DNA of 11,433 nucleotides from an uncultured Clostridia bacterium. Its GTDB lineage: Bacteria; Bacillota; Clostridia; Lachnospirales; CAG-274. Positions 1 to 6,461 of the stretch are shown in pieces. Position 1 is the stretch's first letter, and each line of letters begins with the position of its first letter. The stretch lies in assembly GCA_947629215.1 (NCBI GenBank), contig CANRCU010000049.1, forward strand, positions 1 to 11,433, in the 5' to 3' direction. Under the pieces are notes generated by a model. The model made no database searches, was not told the DNA's origin, and saw only the letters and a list, made by a program, of their open reading frames with translations. Position numbers and translations under genes: made by a program.

Positions 1-1507
1 CACCGTATTTTCGGTAAGAGACCTGTTTTTCAATACGCCCGCAAGACGGAAATTTTTAAAAAAACCGTCCGCAGAAAGCGGCTTTGTTTCGGATACGATA
101 AGCCGTATAGCGCTCGGACACCCCGAAATATCCATAAAATTTGTAAATAACGGCAATACGGTCTTTCAAACAAACGGCAGCGGCGATATGCGCACCGCCG
201 TAATGTATATATACGGCAGCGATATTGCCGAAGCGCTGATACCCGTAAATGCCGAAAAAGACGGTTACCGCCTTAACGGTTTTATAGGCAGACCCGAGCT
301 AAACAGGGGCAGCCGCGCATATCAGAGTTTTTTTATAAACGGCAGATATATAAAAAGCAGGCTTGTCAGCCAAGCCGTTGAGGACGCCTGCAAAGGCAGG
401 GTAATGGTGGGGAAATTCCCCGTGTTTATGATGAATATCACCGTGCCGCCCGACAGCGTTGATATAAATGTACATCCCACAAAATCAGAAGCGCGTTTCA
501 GCAGCGAAAATTTTATATACGACCTGTTCTTCGGCGCCGTTTCGGGCGCGCTCAAAAAAGAGATACTTATACCCAAAGCCGAATGGGACAGCCCGAAAAA
601 TAAGGCTGCCGACAGTATACCCGAAAAATCGGAAACGCCTGAAATGCCAAAGCGTCTTGTCGATGAGGAGATGTTCAGATTAAAAGAGCCTCTTTCGCCA
701 AAGGAGGAGGCAAAATTCGGCGCGCAAATGCAAAAGGCGCTTGACAAGATAGCCGATACGGGCATATCCGTTGACGAAAGACCCGTATCGAAAAACACCG
801 AAAAAACGGATATACAAAGCGTAAAAGAAGATAAAAAGCATATTTCTGCGGATATTGCCGATAAAACAAAGGGAAAAAAGCATATCCAACAGGATATTTT
901 TGACAAGATAGAGGACAAGAAACAATTTTTCAATAATTACAAGATAGTCGGTCAGCTTTTCGGCACTTATTGGATAGTCGAGCAGGGCAATTCGATGTAT
1001 ATGATAGATCAGCACGCCGCGCATGAAAGGGTGCTGTATGAAAGTCTGACAGCGAGCCTTACAGACGGCGCGCCCACAAGTCAGCTGCTTTTGCAGCCGT
1101 TTGCGCTGCATATAACGCCTTCGGAAGCAGCCGTTATAGAAGAAAACAGAGAGCTTTTGGAAAGTTTCGGCTTTGACCTTGAGCCTTTCGGGGCGGATAC
1201 ATATGCGTTAAGAGCCGTTCCCTATATATTCAACGAGCCGTCGGGCGTGGGTTTCTTTACCGAAATAATCGATATGTTAAGCTCTCAGCCCGTTTCAAGC
1301 CCCTATCAGGCGCGGCTTGACGCAATAGCGACAATAAGCTGCAAGGCTGCCGTTAAAGGCAACAACAGATTGAGTTTTTCGGAGGCAAGGGAGCTTATCG
1401 AGCAGATGTTAAAGCTTGAAAATCCCTTCAGCTGCCCTCATGGCAGACCTACCATAATAGAAATGACAAAATACGAGCTTGAAAAAAAATTCAAAAGGAT
1501 ACAGTGA
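1..1507 (+). CDS. mutL: DNA mismatch repair protein MutL, C-terminal part (5' end outside window)
   Basis: MutL couples mismatch recognition by MutS to strand removal. The reading frame is already open at base 2, so the 188 ATG is internal and the gene starts upstream of the window. The first visible residues, VRDLFFNTPARRKFLK, are the end of the conserved GHKL ATPase motif. They are followed by INGRYIKSR and VDINVHPTKSEARF, the MutL/MLH1 transducer-domain signature. A charged, poorly conserved linker covers about nt 560-920. The C-terminal dimerisation domain carries the endonuclease motif DQHAAHERVLYE (D codon at nt 1007), matching DQHA-x2-E-x4-E. It also carries SCKAAVK and CPHGRPT (nt 1433-1453), which contribute the metal-site residues. 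This is therefore the nicking type of MutL found in bacteria lacking MutH, not the E. coli type. Its TGA overlaps the next start in GTGA. The missing N-terminus would hold the ATP-binding NxxDA and DxGxG motifs. Confidence 0.97.
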   Translation, partial: TVFSVRDLFFNTPARRKFLKKPSAESGFVSDTISRIALGHPEISIKFVNNGNTVFQTNGSGDMRTAVMYIYGSDIAEALIPVNAEKDGYRLNGFIGRPELNRGSRAYQSFFINGRYIKSRLVSQAVEDACKGRVMVGKFPVFMMNITVPPDSVDINVHPTKSEARFSSENFIYDLFFGAVSGALKKEILIPKAEWDSPKNKAADSIPEKSETPEMPKRLVDEEMFRLKEPLSPKEEAKFGAQMQKALDKIADTGISVDERPVSKNTEKTDIQSVKEDKKHISADIADKTKGKKHIQQDIFDKIEDKKQFFNNYKIVGQLFGTYWIVEQGNSMYMIDQHAAHERVLYESLTASLTDGAPTSQLLLQPFALHITPSEAAVIEENRELLESFGFDLEPFGADTYALRAVPYIFNEPSGVGFFTEIIDMLSSQPVSSPYQARLDAIATISCKAAVKGNNRLSFSEARELIEQMLKLENPFSCPHGRPTIIEMTKYELEKKFKRIQ

Positions 1508-2019
1508 TAAAAATGAAGATAAGGCTTGCAGGCACGGTACCCGACAGCATAGTCGACGGTACGGGCATAAGGCTTGCAATATTTGTGCAGGGCTGTACTC
1601 ATGATTGCAAGGGCTGTCACAATCCGCAGACTCACGACCTTAACGGCGGTTATACAGCAGATACGGACGATATATTGCAAGACGCAAAGAAAAATCCGCT
1701 GTTGGAGGGGCTGACATTCACGGGCGGCGAACCGTTTTTACAGCCCGAACCGCTTACAGAGCTTGCGAAAAAAGCGCATACGGCAGGTTACAATATTTTT
1801 TGTTATACGGGCTATTTATACGAACAGCTTTTAGAGGACGAAAAAAAAGCGGAGCTTTTAAAACAGGTGGATTTTCTGATAGACGGTCCTTTTGTAGAGG
1901 AGGAAAAAAGCCTGCTGCTCAATTTTCGCGGTTCGCGGAACCAAAGGATAATAGATGTAAAAAAAAGCCTTGAACTCGGTGAAGCGGTAGTTGTAAACTT
2001 TGATACGGAGGAGATCTGA
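1504..2019 (+). CDS. nrdG: Anaerobic ribonucleotide reductase activating protein (NrdG-like radical SAM)
   Basis: Family knowledge: NrdG uses a [4Fe-4S] cluster and S-adenosylmethionine to create the glycyl radical on the class III reductase NrdD. The 171-residue product has the radical SAM motif C31-x3-C35-x2-C38 (CTHDCKGC) inside GIRLAIFVQGCTHDCKGCHN, a typical NrdG context. It also has a TFTGGEP SAM-binding motif at residues 71-77. Length is normal for the family. The GTG start at 1504 is chosen because AAGG (1495-1498) lies 5 bases upstream. The in-frame ATG at 1513 would be 14 bases away. The start overlaps the mutL stop by 4 bases, so translation is probably coupled. No nrdD is visible here, so the partner must be encoded elsewhere. 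Another glycyl-radical activase is possible, but the short length without extra ferredoxin domains favours NrdG. Confidence 0.9.
   Translation: MIKMKIRLAGTVPDSIVDGTGIRLAIFVQGCTHDCKGCHNPQTHDLNGGYTADTDDILQDAKKNPLLEGLTFTGGEPFLQPEPLTELAKKAHTAGYNIFCYTGYLYEQLLEDEKKAELLKQVDFLIDGPFVEEEKSLLLNFRGSRNQRIIDVKKSLELGEAVVVNFDTEEI
2007..2013 (+). promoter_or_regulatory. Ribosome binding site that supports a TTG start
   Basis: GGAGGAG ends 6 bases before the TTG at 2020, which directly follows the TGA of the nrdG-like gene. The next in-frame methionine is residue 44, after a well-conserved N-terminal helix, so this site makes TTG the likely start codon. Confidence 0.75.
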
Positions 2020-2631
2020 TTGAATAATAATTTATTTTTTGTATATGTTATAAGGCTCGTCGCTATATTGATAGTCTTGTATATATTTGAGATCACAAAA
2101 GCCGTTGCTACAACTCTTCAGGGCGACGACACGCCCAAAAGCAGGGGTATGCTCACGCTTAATATTTTTAACTATTTTGAACCGGTAGGCTTTTTGCTGG
2201 CATTCTTTTTCGGTTACGGCTGGGGTCAGCCTGCGCCTGTTTCGGTAAGAGCCTATAAGAACAGGCAAACAGGCACGGTCGTGACCTACCTTTCGCCGAT
2301 AATATTGTCGCTTGTTCTTGCCGCGCTGCTGAAATTTGCGGCGAAAGCTTTTTCGGGGGCTGCATACGGCAGTCTGTCGTTTGTTCCGGCTTTGTTTGCA
2401 ATACAGACGGCATTTGTTTTTGAGCAGATAGCAATCTTTAATCTGATACCCATACCGCCGATGTGCGGCTATGAGATACTGCGCAGTTTTTTGTCGCCGA
2501 ATGCGGCTTTCAAATACGGTCAGAATGCACCGCTTATACAAATGGGCTTTTTGTTTTTGTGGTTCTTCGGCCTTATAACGCCAATATTGAACAATATCGT
2601 TGCCGTTGTGGACAGTCTGCTGACTTTTTAA
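2020..2631 (+). CDS. Site-2 protease (M50) fold membrane protein lacking the catalytic residues
   Basis: This 203-residue, strongly hydrophobic protein keeps the framework of the short site-2 proteases often found beside scpA in Bacillota. It has the first helix, then GDD-PKSRGMLTLN (35-48), F-EPVG (53-57), GWGQPAPV (67-74), a later SP-x-SLVLA helix (92-101) and NLIPIPP (141-147). In active family members the first helix carries HExxH and the last motif reads NLIPIPPLDG. Here the first site is FEITK (F23, E24, K27), so both zinc-binding histidines are gone. The last site is MCG, with C149 replacing the zinc-binding aspartate. By inference it cannot be a normal metalloprotease; it may be a scaffold or chaperone-like pseudoprotease. 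The reading frame is intact and of normal length, which argues against a decaying pseudogene. TTG start with GGAGGAG 6 bases upstream; it ends 4 bases before scpA. Confidence 0.8.
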   Translation: MNNNLFFVYVIRLVAILIVLYIFEITKAVATTLQGDDTPKSRGMLTLNIFNYFEPVGFLLAFFFGYGWGQPAPVSVRAYKNRQTGTVVTYLSPIILSLVLAALLKFAAKAFSGAAYGSLSFVPALFAIQTAFVFEQIAIFNLIPIPPMCGYEILRSFLSPNAAFKYGQNAPLIQMGFLFLWFFGLITPILNNIVAVVDSLLTF

Positions 2632-2635
2632 AATT

Positions 2636-3415
2636 ATGGAAATAAATATCAAGCTTGATGCAAGAGAAGATTTTGTCGGTTTTGAAGGACCTATGGATCT
2701 TCTTCTTCATCTTATAAACAAAAATAAAATGAATATATACGATGTGCCTATCGCCGAGCTTACCGACCAATATCTCGGCTGCATAGATACGCTCGACCTT
2801 GGCTCTATGGAGTCTATGAGCGAGTTTCTGGTCATGGCAGCCACGCTTATAGAGATAAAGTCCTATATGCTGCTGCCAAAGCCCGAAAAGACCGACGACG
2901 AAGAAAAAGGAGACCCGCGCGAAGAGCTTATAGCAAGGCTCATAGAATACAAATTATGCAAAATTGCAGCCGAAAATCTTGAAAAAAGGCAGCAGACGGC
3001 GGGGTACAGCTACTATAAAGCGCCCGATGTCGGGCTTATTGCGCAGATACGCAAAGACGTGCCGAAAAGTATTGACGATATACTCTACGGCGCTGATATG
3101 GATATGCTGATGAAAGCCTTTGAAGACGTTCTCAGGCATAAGGAAATACGCACCGATAAGGTAAGAGCGGGGTTTAATTCTGTCACGCGCGAGGTCTATA
3201 CCGTGCGTGACAGAAGCGAGCATATATTTGAAAAACTTGCCGACAGACCGAGTATAACTTTCAAAAGCATATTTGACGATGCCTCGAACAAACGTGAGGT
3301 GGTCGTGACTTTTTTTGCAATGCTTGTGCTTATAAGAACAGGCAAAATATCCGTCGAACAGGATTCTGTTTTCGGCGAGATAATGATAAACAAGATAGCG
3401 GAGGCGGAAGTATGA
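2636..3415 (+). CDS. scpA: Segregation and condensation protein A
   Basis: ScpA is the kleisin subunit of the bacterial SMC condensin: it bridges the SMC head domains and binds ScpB dimers to compact and segregate chromosomes. The 259-residue product begins with the family hallmark FVGFEGPMDLLLHLINKNKMNIYDVPIAELTDQYL. It then has the helical stretch SEFLVMAATLIEIKSYMLLPKP, a charged linker (about residues 82-95), and a C-terminal winged-helix region ending in VVTFFAMLVLIRTGKISVEQ, which contacts the SMC head. Length is normal. The ATG is 4 bases after the preceding stop and has no clear Shine-Dalgarno sequence; an in-frame stop shortly upstream excludes a longer form. Translation probably depends on coupling to the upstream membrane-protein gene. 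It overlaps scpB by 4 bases (ATGA). Confidence 0.97.
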   Translation: MEINIKLDAREDFVGFEGPMDLLLHLINKNKMNIYDVPIAELTDQYLGCIDTLDLGSMESMSEFLVMAATLIEIKSYMLLPKPEKTDDEEKGDPREELIARLIEYKLCKIAAENLEKRQQTAGYSYYKAPDVGLIAQIRKDVPKSIDDILYGADMDMLMKAFEDVLRHKEIRTDKVRAGFNSVTREVYTVRDRSEHIFEKLADRPSITFKSIFDDASNKREVVVTFFAMLVLIRTGKISVEQDSVFGEIMINKIAEAEV

Positions 3416-3972
3416 CCGAAAACGATCAAAAAAAATACGCCGCAGAGGCAATTTTGTTCGCCGCAGGCGAAGCCGTTGAGGGCAGGGCGCTGGCGGCGGC
3501 GCTTGACTGTGATATACAGACTGTGCGGGATATTATGGAAGAACTTTCTGCCGATTACGAAAACAGGGGGATAAATCTGATACAGGTAGGTGAGGCTTAC
3601 CAGTTTTGCACAAATGCGGACTATTTTGAGTCGATAAAAAAAATGTACCAGGCGCCCAAGCGAAAAACGCTCTCAAACACTCTGGTTGAGACGCTTGCTG
3701 TAATAGCCTACCGTCAGCCCGTAACAAAGGCTTATATAGCCGAGATACGCGGCGTAAATGCAGACCATGCCGTAAACAAACTGGTGGAATACGGGCTTGT
3801 TGAAGAGGTCGGCAGGCTCGATGCCCCCGGCAGACCGATTCAATTCGGTACAACGGACGAATTTTTGCGTTATTTCAATTACAAAACGCTTGACTATATG
3901 CCGCCAATGCCCGAAAGCAGCGAACAGCTTGAACAGGAAACACGGCAGGAAGTCAACAATATGTCAAATTAA
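3412..3972 (+). CDS. scpB: Segregation and condensation protein B
   Basis: ScpB dimerises and binds the central part of ScpA to complete the SMC-ScpAB complex. The 186-residue product shows two winged-helix units. The first is near residues 5-75 (AAEAILFAAGEAVEGRALAAAL, then the turn QVGEAYQFCTNADYF). The second, near 80-160, contains LSNTLVETLAVIAYRQPVTKAYIAEIRGV, then LVEEVGRLDAPGRPIQFGTTDEFLRYF, the most conserved part of the family. A short polar tail follows. The ATG overlaps the scpA TGA by 4 bases and is preceded by a GGAGG-type site near 3400. The scpA-scpB overlap suits production of two subunits of one complex. Confidence 0.97.
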   Translation: MTENDQKKYAAEAILFAAGEAVEGRALAAALDCDIQTVRDIMEELSADYENRGINLIQVGEAYQFCTNADYFESIKKMYQAPKRKTLSNTLVETLAVIAYRQPVTKAYIAEIRGVNADHAVNKLVEYGLVEEVGRLDAPGRPIQFGTTDEFLRYFNYKTLDYMPPMPESSEQLEQETRQEVNNMSN

Positions 3973-3983
3973 GGAGAAAATTT

Positions 3984-5162
3984 ATGCGAAACGTACTGCT
4001 TGTAAAATACGGCGAAATTGCAACGCGCGGGAAAAACCGCTACCTTGTCGAAAACCGTCTTATAAAAACAATTATAGACCGTCTTTCGCCCTATGAAGGA
4101 CATCGTGTTTACAAGGAACAGGGCAGGCTGCTTGTCATAAACGAAAACACGGATATAGACTATGAGGTCGTTATACCGCATATAATAACAATGCCCGGTG
4201 TGACCGCTGTTTGTCCGTGCGTGGAAACCGACGACCAGAGTATAGAAAACCTGAGAAAAATTGCTCTTGAACACTGCCGCAGACATTTTGGCGATAAGCC
4301 CGTTACCTTTAAGGTGGAAACCAAGCGCAGCAGCAAAAAATACCCTATGACAAGCCGTGAAGTATCTGCCGATATAGGCGGCTGTATTTTTAACAATATC
4401 AAAAACGCAAGCGTTGACGTACACAAGCCCGATTTTACCGTATGGGTCGAGCTGCGCAACAATGCGTACATATACACAAAGGTGATACCTGCCTTCGGAG
4501 GGCTGCCCATGGGTACTTCGGGCAAGGCGACCTTGCTTATGTCGGGCGGTATAGACAGCCCCGTTGCGGGTTTTCTGACCGCAAAGCGCGGTGTCGAAAT
4601 AGAAGCGGTGTACTTTGATTCGCCGCCGTACACTTCGGAACGGGCAAAACAAAAGGTCATAGACCTTGCGCAGCGGCTGGCGGTGTTTACGGACGGTATC
4701 AGGCTGAATATTGTGCCGTTTACGGAACCGCAGCTTAAAATATACGAAAGTGTTGCACCGGAGAAAATGACTGTACTTTTAAAACGCGCTATGCTCAAAT
4801 GCGCCGAAAAGATAGCTCTGGAGAACGGCTCTCAGGTACTTGTCACGGGTGACAGCATAGGTCAGGTAGCAAGCCAGACCTTGCAGGCACTCAACGCAAT
4901 AGACAGCGCCGCGCGCGAGCTGCCCGTTTTGCGGCCGCTTTGTACAATGGACAAGCAGGAGATAGTTGATGTGGCAAGAAAAATAGGTACATTCGATATA
5001 TCGATACGGCCTTATGAGGACTGCTGCACGATATTTGTTGCAAAGCACCCCGAAACAAAGCCCAAACGCAAAATTATAGAGAGTATCGAAAGCAAGATAG
5101 ACGGGCTTGACAGCCTGCTTGAAAAAGCCGTTGACGACAGAAAGACAATATATCTGAAATGA
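3984..5162 (+). CDS. thiI: tRNA 4-thiouridine synthase / thiamine sulfurtransferase ThiI
   Basis: ThiI adenylates U8 of tRNA with ATP and replaces its oxygen with sulfur to make 4-thiouridine. In many bacteria it also passes sulfur to ThiS for thiazole synthesis. The 392-residue product has an N-terminal ferredoxin-like region (LLVKYGEIATRGKNR), a THUMP RNA-binding domain (about 60-165), and a PP-loop ATPase with SGGIDS at 187-192. It also has GDSIGQVASQTLQAL (289-303) and YEDCCTIFVAKHPETKP (344-360). The cysteine pair C347/C348 lies at about the position of the internal catalytic cysteine of E. coli ThiI. There is no C-terminal rhodanese domain, as is usual in Bacillota, so sulfur presumably comes directly from a cysteine desulfurase; none is encoded next door. 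AAGGAG at 3971-3976 lies 7 bases before the ATG. Its stop overlaps the next start (ATGA). Confidence 0.96.
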   Translation: MRNVLLVKYGEIATRGKNRYLVENRLIKTIIDRLSPYEGHRVYKEQGRLLVINENTDIDYEVVIPHIITMPGVTAVCPCVETDDQSIENLRKIALEHCRRHFGDKPVTFKVETKRSSKKYPMTSREVSADIGGCIFNNIKNASVDVHKPDFTVWVELRNNAYIYTKVIPAFGGLPMGTSGKATLLMSGGIDSPVAGFLTAKRGVEIEAVYFDSPPYTSERAKQKVIDLAQRLAVFTDGIRLNIVPFTEPQLKIYESVAPEKMTVLLKRAMLKCAEKIALENGSQVLVTGDSIGQVASQTLQALNAIDSAARELPVLRPLCTMDKQEIVDVARKIGTFDISIRPYEDCCTIFVAKHPETKPKRKIIESIESKIDGLDSLLEKAVDDRKTIYLK

Positions 5163-5518
5163 AACCTAAAAAAGCCGATATTATACTTATAACGTTTTTT
5201 CTTGCGGCTGTCGCCGTGCTTTACGCCTTAAAGACGTTTACCGCAAAAAGCGGCGCTTCAGCCGATGTTTACATAAATAATGAGCTTGTTATCTCTCTGC
5301 CGCTCGATAGTGATACCGTATATACACCGCCCGGCAAAAATATGCAAATCGAAGTCAAAAACGGTAAAGTCGCCGTTACACAGAGCGATTGCCCCGACAA
5401 AATATGCGTGAATACGGGCTTTATAGATAAGGGCGGTCAAACGGCGGTATGCCTGCCGAATGCTGTTTCGGTCATTGTCAGAAATGCGGACGGGAACGAC
5501 CTTGACGCGGTTTCGTGA
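5159..5518 (+). CDS. NusG domain II-containing membrane-anchored protein, function unknown
   Basis: The 119-residue product has one N-terminal membrane helix (about residues 7-25) and a short extracytoplasmic domain. This carries the signature of the NusG domain II-containing family: SDCPDKIC (76-83) and VCLPNAVSVIV (97-107), with three cysteines at 78, 83 and 98. Despite its name, this family is not the transcription factor NusG. Related genes are often found near Rnf/ApbE or isoprenoid genes, and the molecular role is not established. The fixed cysteines would suit a disulfide or cofactor attachment on the outer face, which is inference. It starts inside the thiI stop (ATGA), so it is co-translated. 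It is the last gene of the mutL-thiI operon; no hairpin-plus-T-run terminator follows. Confidence 0.85.
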   Translation: MKPKKADIILITFFLAAVAVLYALKTFTAKSGASADVYINNELVISLPLDSDTVYTPPGKNMQIEVKNGKVAVTQSDCPDKICVNTGFIDKGGQTAVCLPNAVSVIVRNADGNDLDAVS

Positions 5519-5525
5519 TAAGAGC

Positions 5526-5554
5526 TTGACTTATGACGAATAAAATTATATAAT
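5526..5554 (+). promoter_or_regulatory. Sigma-A promoter for the lysine-tailed membrane protein
   Basis: TTGACT (5526-5531) and a perfect TATAAT (5549-5554) are separated by 17 bases, the ideal spacing. Transcription should begin near 5561, about 50 bases before the ATG at 5611. The promoter starts 8 bases after the preceding stop codon, so the downstream gene can be expressed separately from the long operon. Confidence 0.85.
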
Positions 5555-5566
5555 TTAACTATCGAA

Positions 5567-5585
5567 AAAGTCCTTACGGGGCTTT
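5567..5585 (+). promoter_or_regulatory. Small hairpin in the 5' leader
   Basis: AAAGTCC (5567-5573) can pair with GGGCTTT (5579-5585) across a 5-base loop, with one G-U pair. It would lie almost at the 5' end of the transcript from the promoter at 5526-5554. No T-run follows directly, so a terminator is unlikely; a stabilising 5' stem is more likely. It could be chance. Confidence 0.3.
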
Positions 5586-5610
5586 CTAAATATATTTTTT
5601 GGAGGTCATT

Positions 5611-6108
5611 ATGCTTAATTTATATAATCCTTTGTTCCTTGCGCAAGTCACGGGGTTTGATATTGTGCTTATTATAATGATAATTGTAGTTGTTGTGGTC
5701 GGGGGACTTTATCTGCTCAATCGTGCCGCTTATAAAAAAATGGACGAGCAGCAGGAAATGATAGACCGTTCAAAGCAATACGCAACAATATATGTTATAG
5801 ATAAAAAACACGATAAAATAACAAATGTGAATATGCCTGCCATGGTGATGAACCAGGTGCCGTGGTATACAAAACATATAAAAATGTATTTTGTCAAAGC
5901 AAAGATAGGGCCGCAGATAGTTACGCTTATGTGTGATAAAAATGTGTTTAACGGCATACCCGTCAAGAAAAATGTCAAAGCCGAGATAGCGGGTATATAT
6001 ATAGTCAGTTTTGCCGGTATGAAATCTGCCGAAGAAATGAAAAAAATACACAAGGAAAAAAAGAAAAAACAAAAGGAAGAAAAAAAAGAACAGAAAAAGA
6101 AAAAATGA
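5611..6108 (+). CDS. Membrane-anchored conserved hypothetical protein with lysine-rich tail
   Basis: I do not recognise a named function. The 165-residue product has a short N-terminus, one strong membrane helix (about 16-38, DIVLIIMIIVVVVVGGLYLL) and a compact soluble domain with an IYVIDKKHDKITNVNMPAMV stretch. That domain also contains KAKIGPQIVTLMCDKNVFNGIPVKKNVKAEIAGIYIV. The C-terminus from about residue 144 is almost entirely Lys/Glu/Gln and is probably a charged coil. The basic tail would suit the cytoplasmic side, touching membrane lipid, RNA or ribosome; this is inference. Similar small proteins are, to my memory, common in clostridial genomes as hypotheticals. The ATG at 5611 is preferred over an upstream in-frame TTG at 5599 because GGAGGT (5601-5606) is correctly spaced for the ATG. 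It has its own promoter and terminator and is thus monocistronic. Confidence 0.85.
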   Translation: MLNLYNPLFLAQVTGFDIVLIIMIIVVVVVGGLYLLNRAAYKKMDEQQEMIDRSKQYATIYVIDKKHDKITNVNMPAMVMNQVPWYTKHIKMYFVKAKIGPQIVTLMCDKNVFNGIPVKKNVKAEIAGIYIVSFAGMKSAEEMKKIHKEKKKKQKEEKKEQKKKK

Positions 6109-6115
6109 TACGGAC

Positions 6116-6159
6116 AAAGCTGCCGCGGACAGTAAAAACTGTTTGCGGCAGCTTTTTTT
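6116..6159 (+). terminator. Strong intrinsic terminator
   Basis: AAAGCTGCCGC (6116-6126) pairs perfectly with GCGGCAGCTTT (6145-6155). Inside, ACAGT (6129-6133) pairs with ACTGT (6138-6142) around an AAAA loop. Seven T residues (6153-6159) follow, partly within the stem. It lies 8 bases after the stop of the lysine-tailed protein. Confidence 0.95.
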
Positions 6160-6160
6160 A

Positions 6161-6237
6161 CCGACAAGTAAGGACCCTGCCTTTTTAGACGGCAGGTACT
6201 TACTGTTGTAACAAGCCGTGTACAAAGGCTTTGTCGG
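6161..6237. ncRNA. Candidate structured RNA: three-way-junction fold in intergenic region
   Basis: Three nested inverted repeats fit a three-way junction. Outer stem: CCGACAA (6161-6167) with TTGTCGG (6231-6237). First arm: GTAAG (6168-6172) with CTTAC (6199-6203), continued after a small internal loop by CCTGCC (6176-6181) with GGCAGG (6191-6196) and a 9-base loop. Second arm: AAGCC (6213-6217) with GGCTT (6227-6231) and a 9-base loop; its last pair competes with the outer stem. Such exact nesting in 77 bases is unlikely by chance and there is no ORF to explain it. No promoter is visible directly upstream, where a terminator ends at 6159, so the direction of transcription is uncertain. It could instead be a palindromic repeat element. 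I did not match it to a named RNA family. Confidence 0.4.
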
Positions 6238-6292
6238 AAATGTATAGGAAGCGGAGTACGAATATCATTCACCCCCTACACGATCATGTCGG

Positions 6293-6410
6293 GCTAAGTA
6301 TTACAATATTAATATAATATAAAGAAAGGAGTGGCAACGCATAAAGAGTTTAAGCAGTCTAAATACCGCAATTTGGCTGCCGCACGGCTTTTGCCAAGAC
6401 TTTACTTAGC
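6293..6410 (+). ncRNA. Possible second folded domain or structured 5' leader
   Basis: GCTAAGTA (6293-6300) is complementary to TACTTAGC (6403-6410). Inside lie AGTCT (6356-6360) with AGACT (6397-6401), then TTGGC (6373-6377) with GCCAA (6393-6397; A6397 is shared by the two stems), then GCC (6379-6381) with GGC (6386-6388). GTGGCAACGC (6331-6340) forms a GCAA (GNRA-type) tetraloop on a 3-bp stem. A purine-rich AAAGGAG (6325-6331) is not followed by a usable ATG. Together with 6161-6237 this may be one RNA of about 250 bases, or the 5' leader of the secreted-protein gene that starts at 6462. The 8-bp outer pairing alone could be chance. Confidence 0.3.
6313..6318 (+). promoter_or_regulatory. 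Candidate -10 box for the secreted-protein gene
   Basis: A perfect TATAAT lies in an AT-rich stretch about 145 bases before the start at 6462. At 16-18 bases spacing there is no credible -35 box (the best is CGGGCT-like), and there is no TGn extension. It is the best promoter candidate after the terminator at 6116-6159, but an activator or another sigma factor would be needed. Confidence 0.3.
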
Positions 6411-6461
6411 AGGTCAGATACTAAAGAACTATATTCAATAATAAAAGAAGGGATGATATTT

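Noticed and set aside
6040..6105. A-rich tract as a possible programmed frameshift site.
   Set aside because: The zero frame gives a sensible stop and terminator 8 bases later, and no longer conserved frame is reached by shifting.
5730..6272. Long minus-strand open frames over the lysine-tailed gene (phenylalanine-rich products).
   Set aside because: They are antisense shadows of the A-rich lysine codons, run through the terminator, and lack any family resemblance.
6331..6441. Open frame of 36 codons from a GTG (would begin MATHKEFKQSKYRNL), ending just before the ribosome binding site of the secreted-protein gene.
   Set aside because: The AAAGGAG overlaps the GTG itself, so it cannot serve that start, and there is no ATG or TTG at a usable distance. 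The same bases take part in the proposed RNA stems. A leader peptide remains possible but is not supported enough to annotate.
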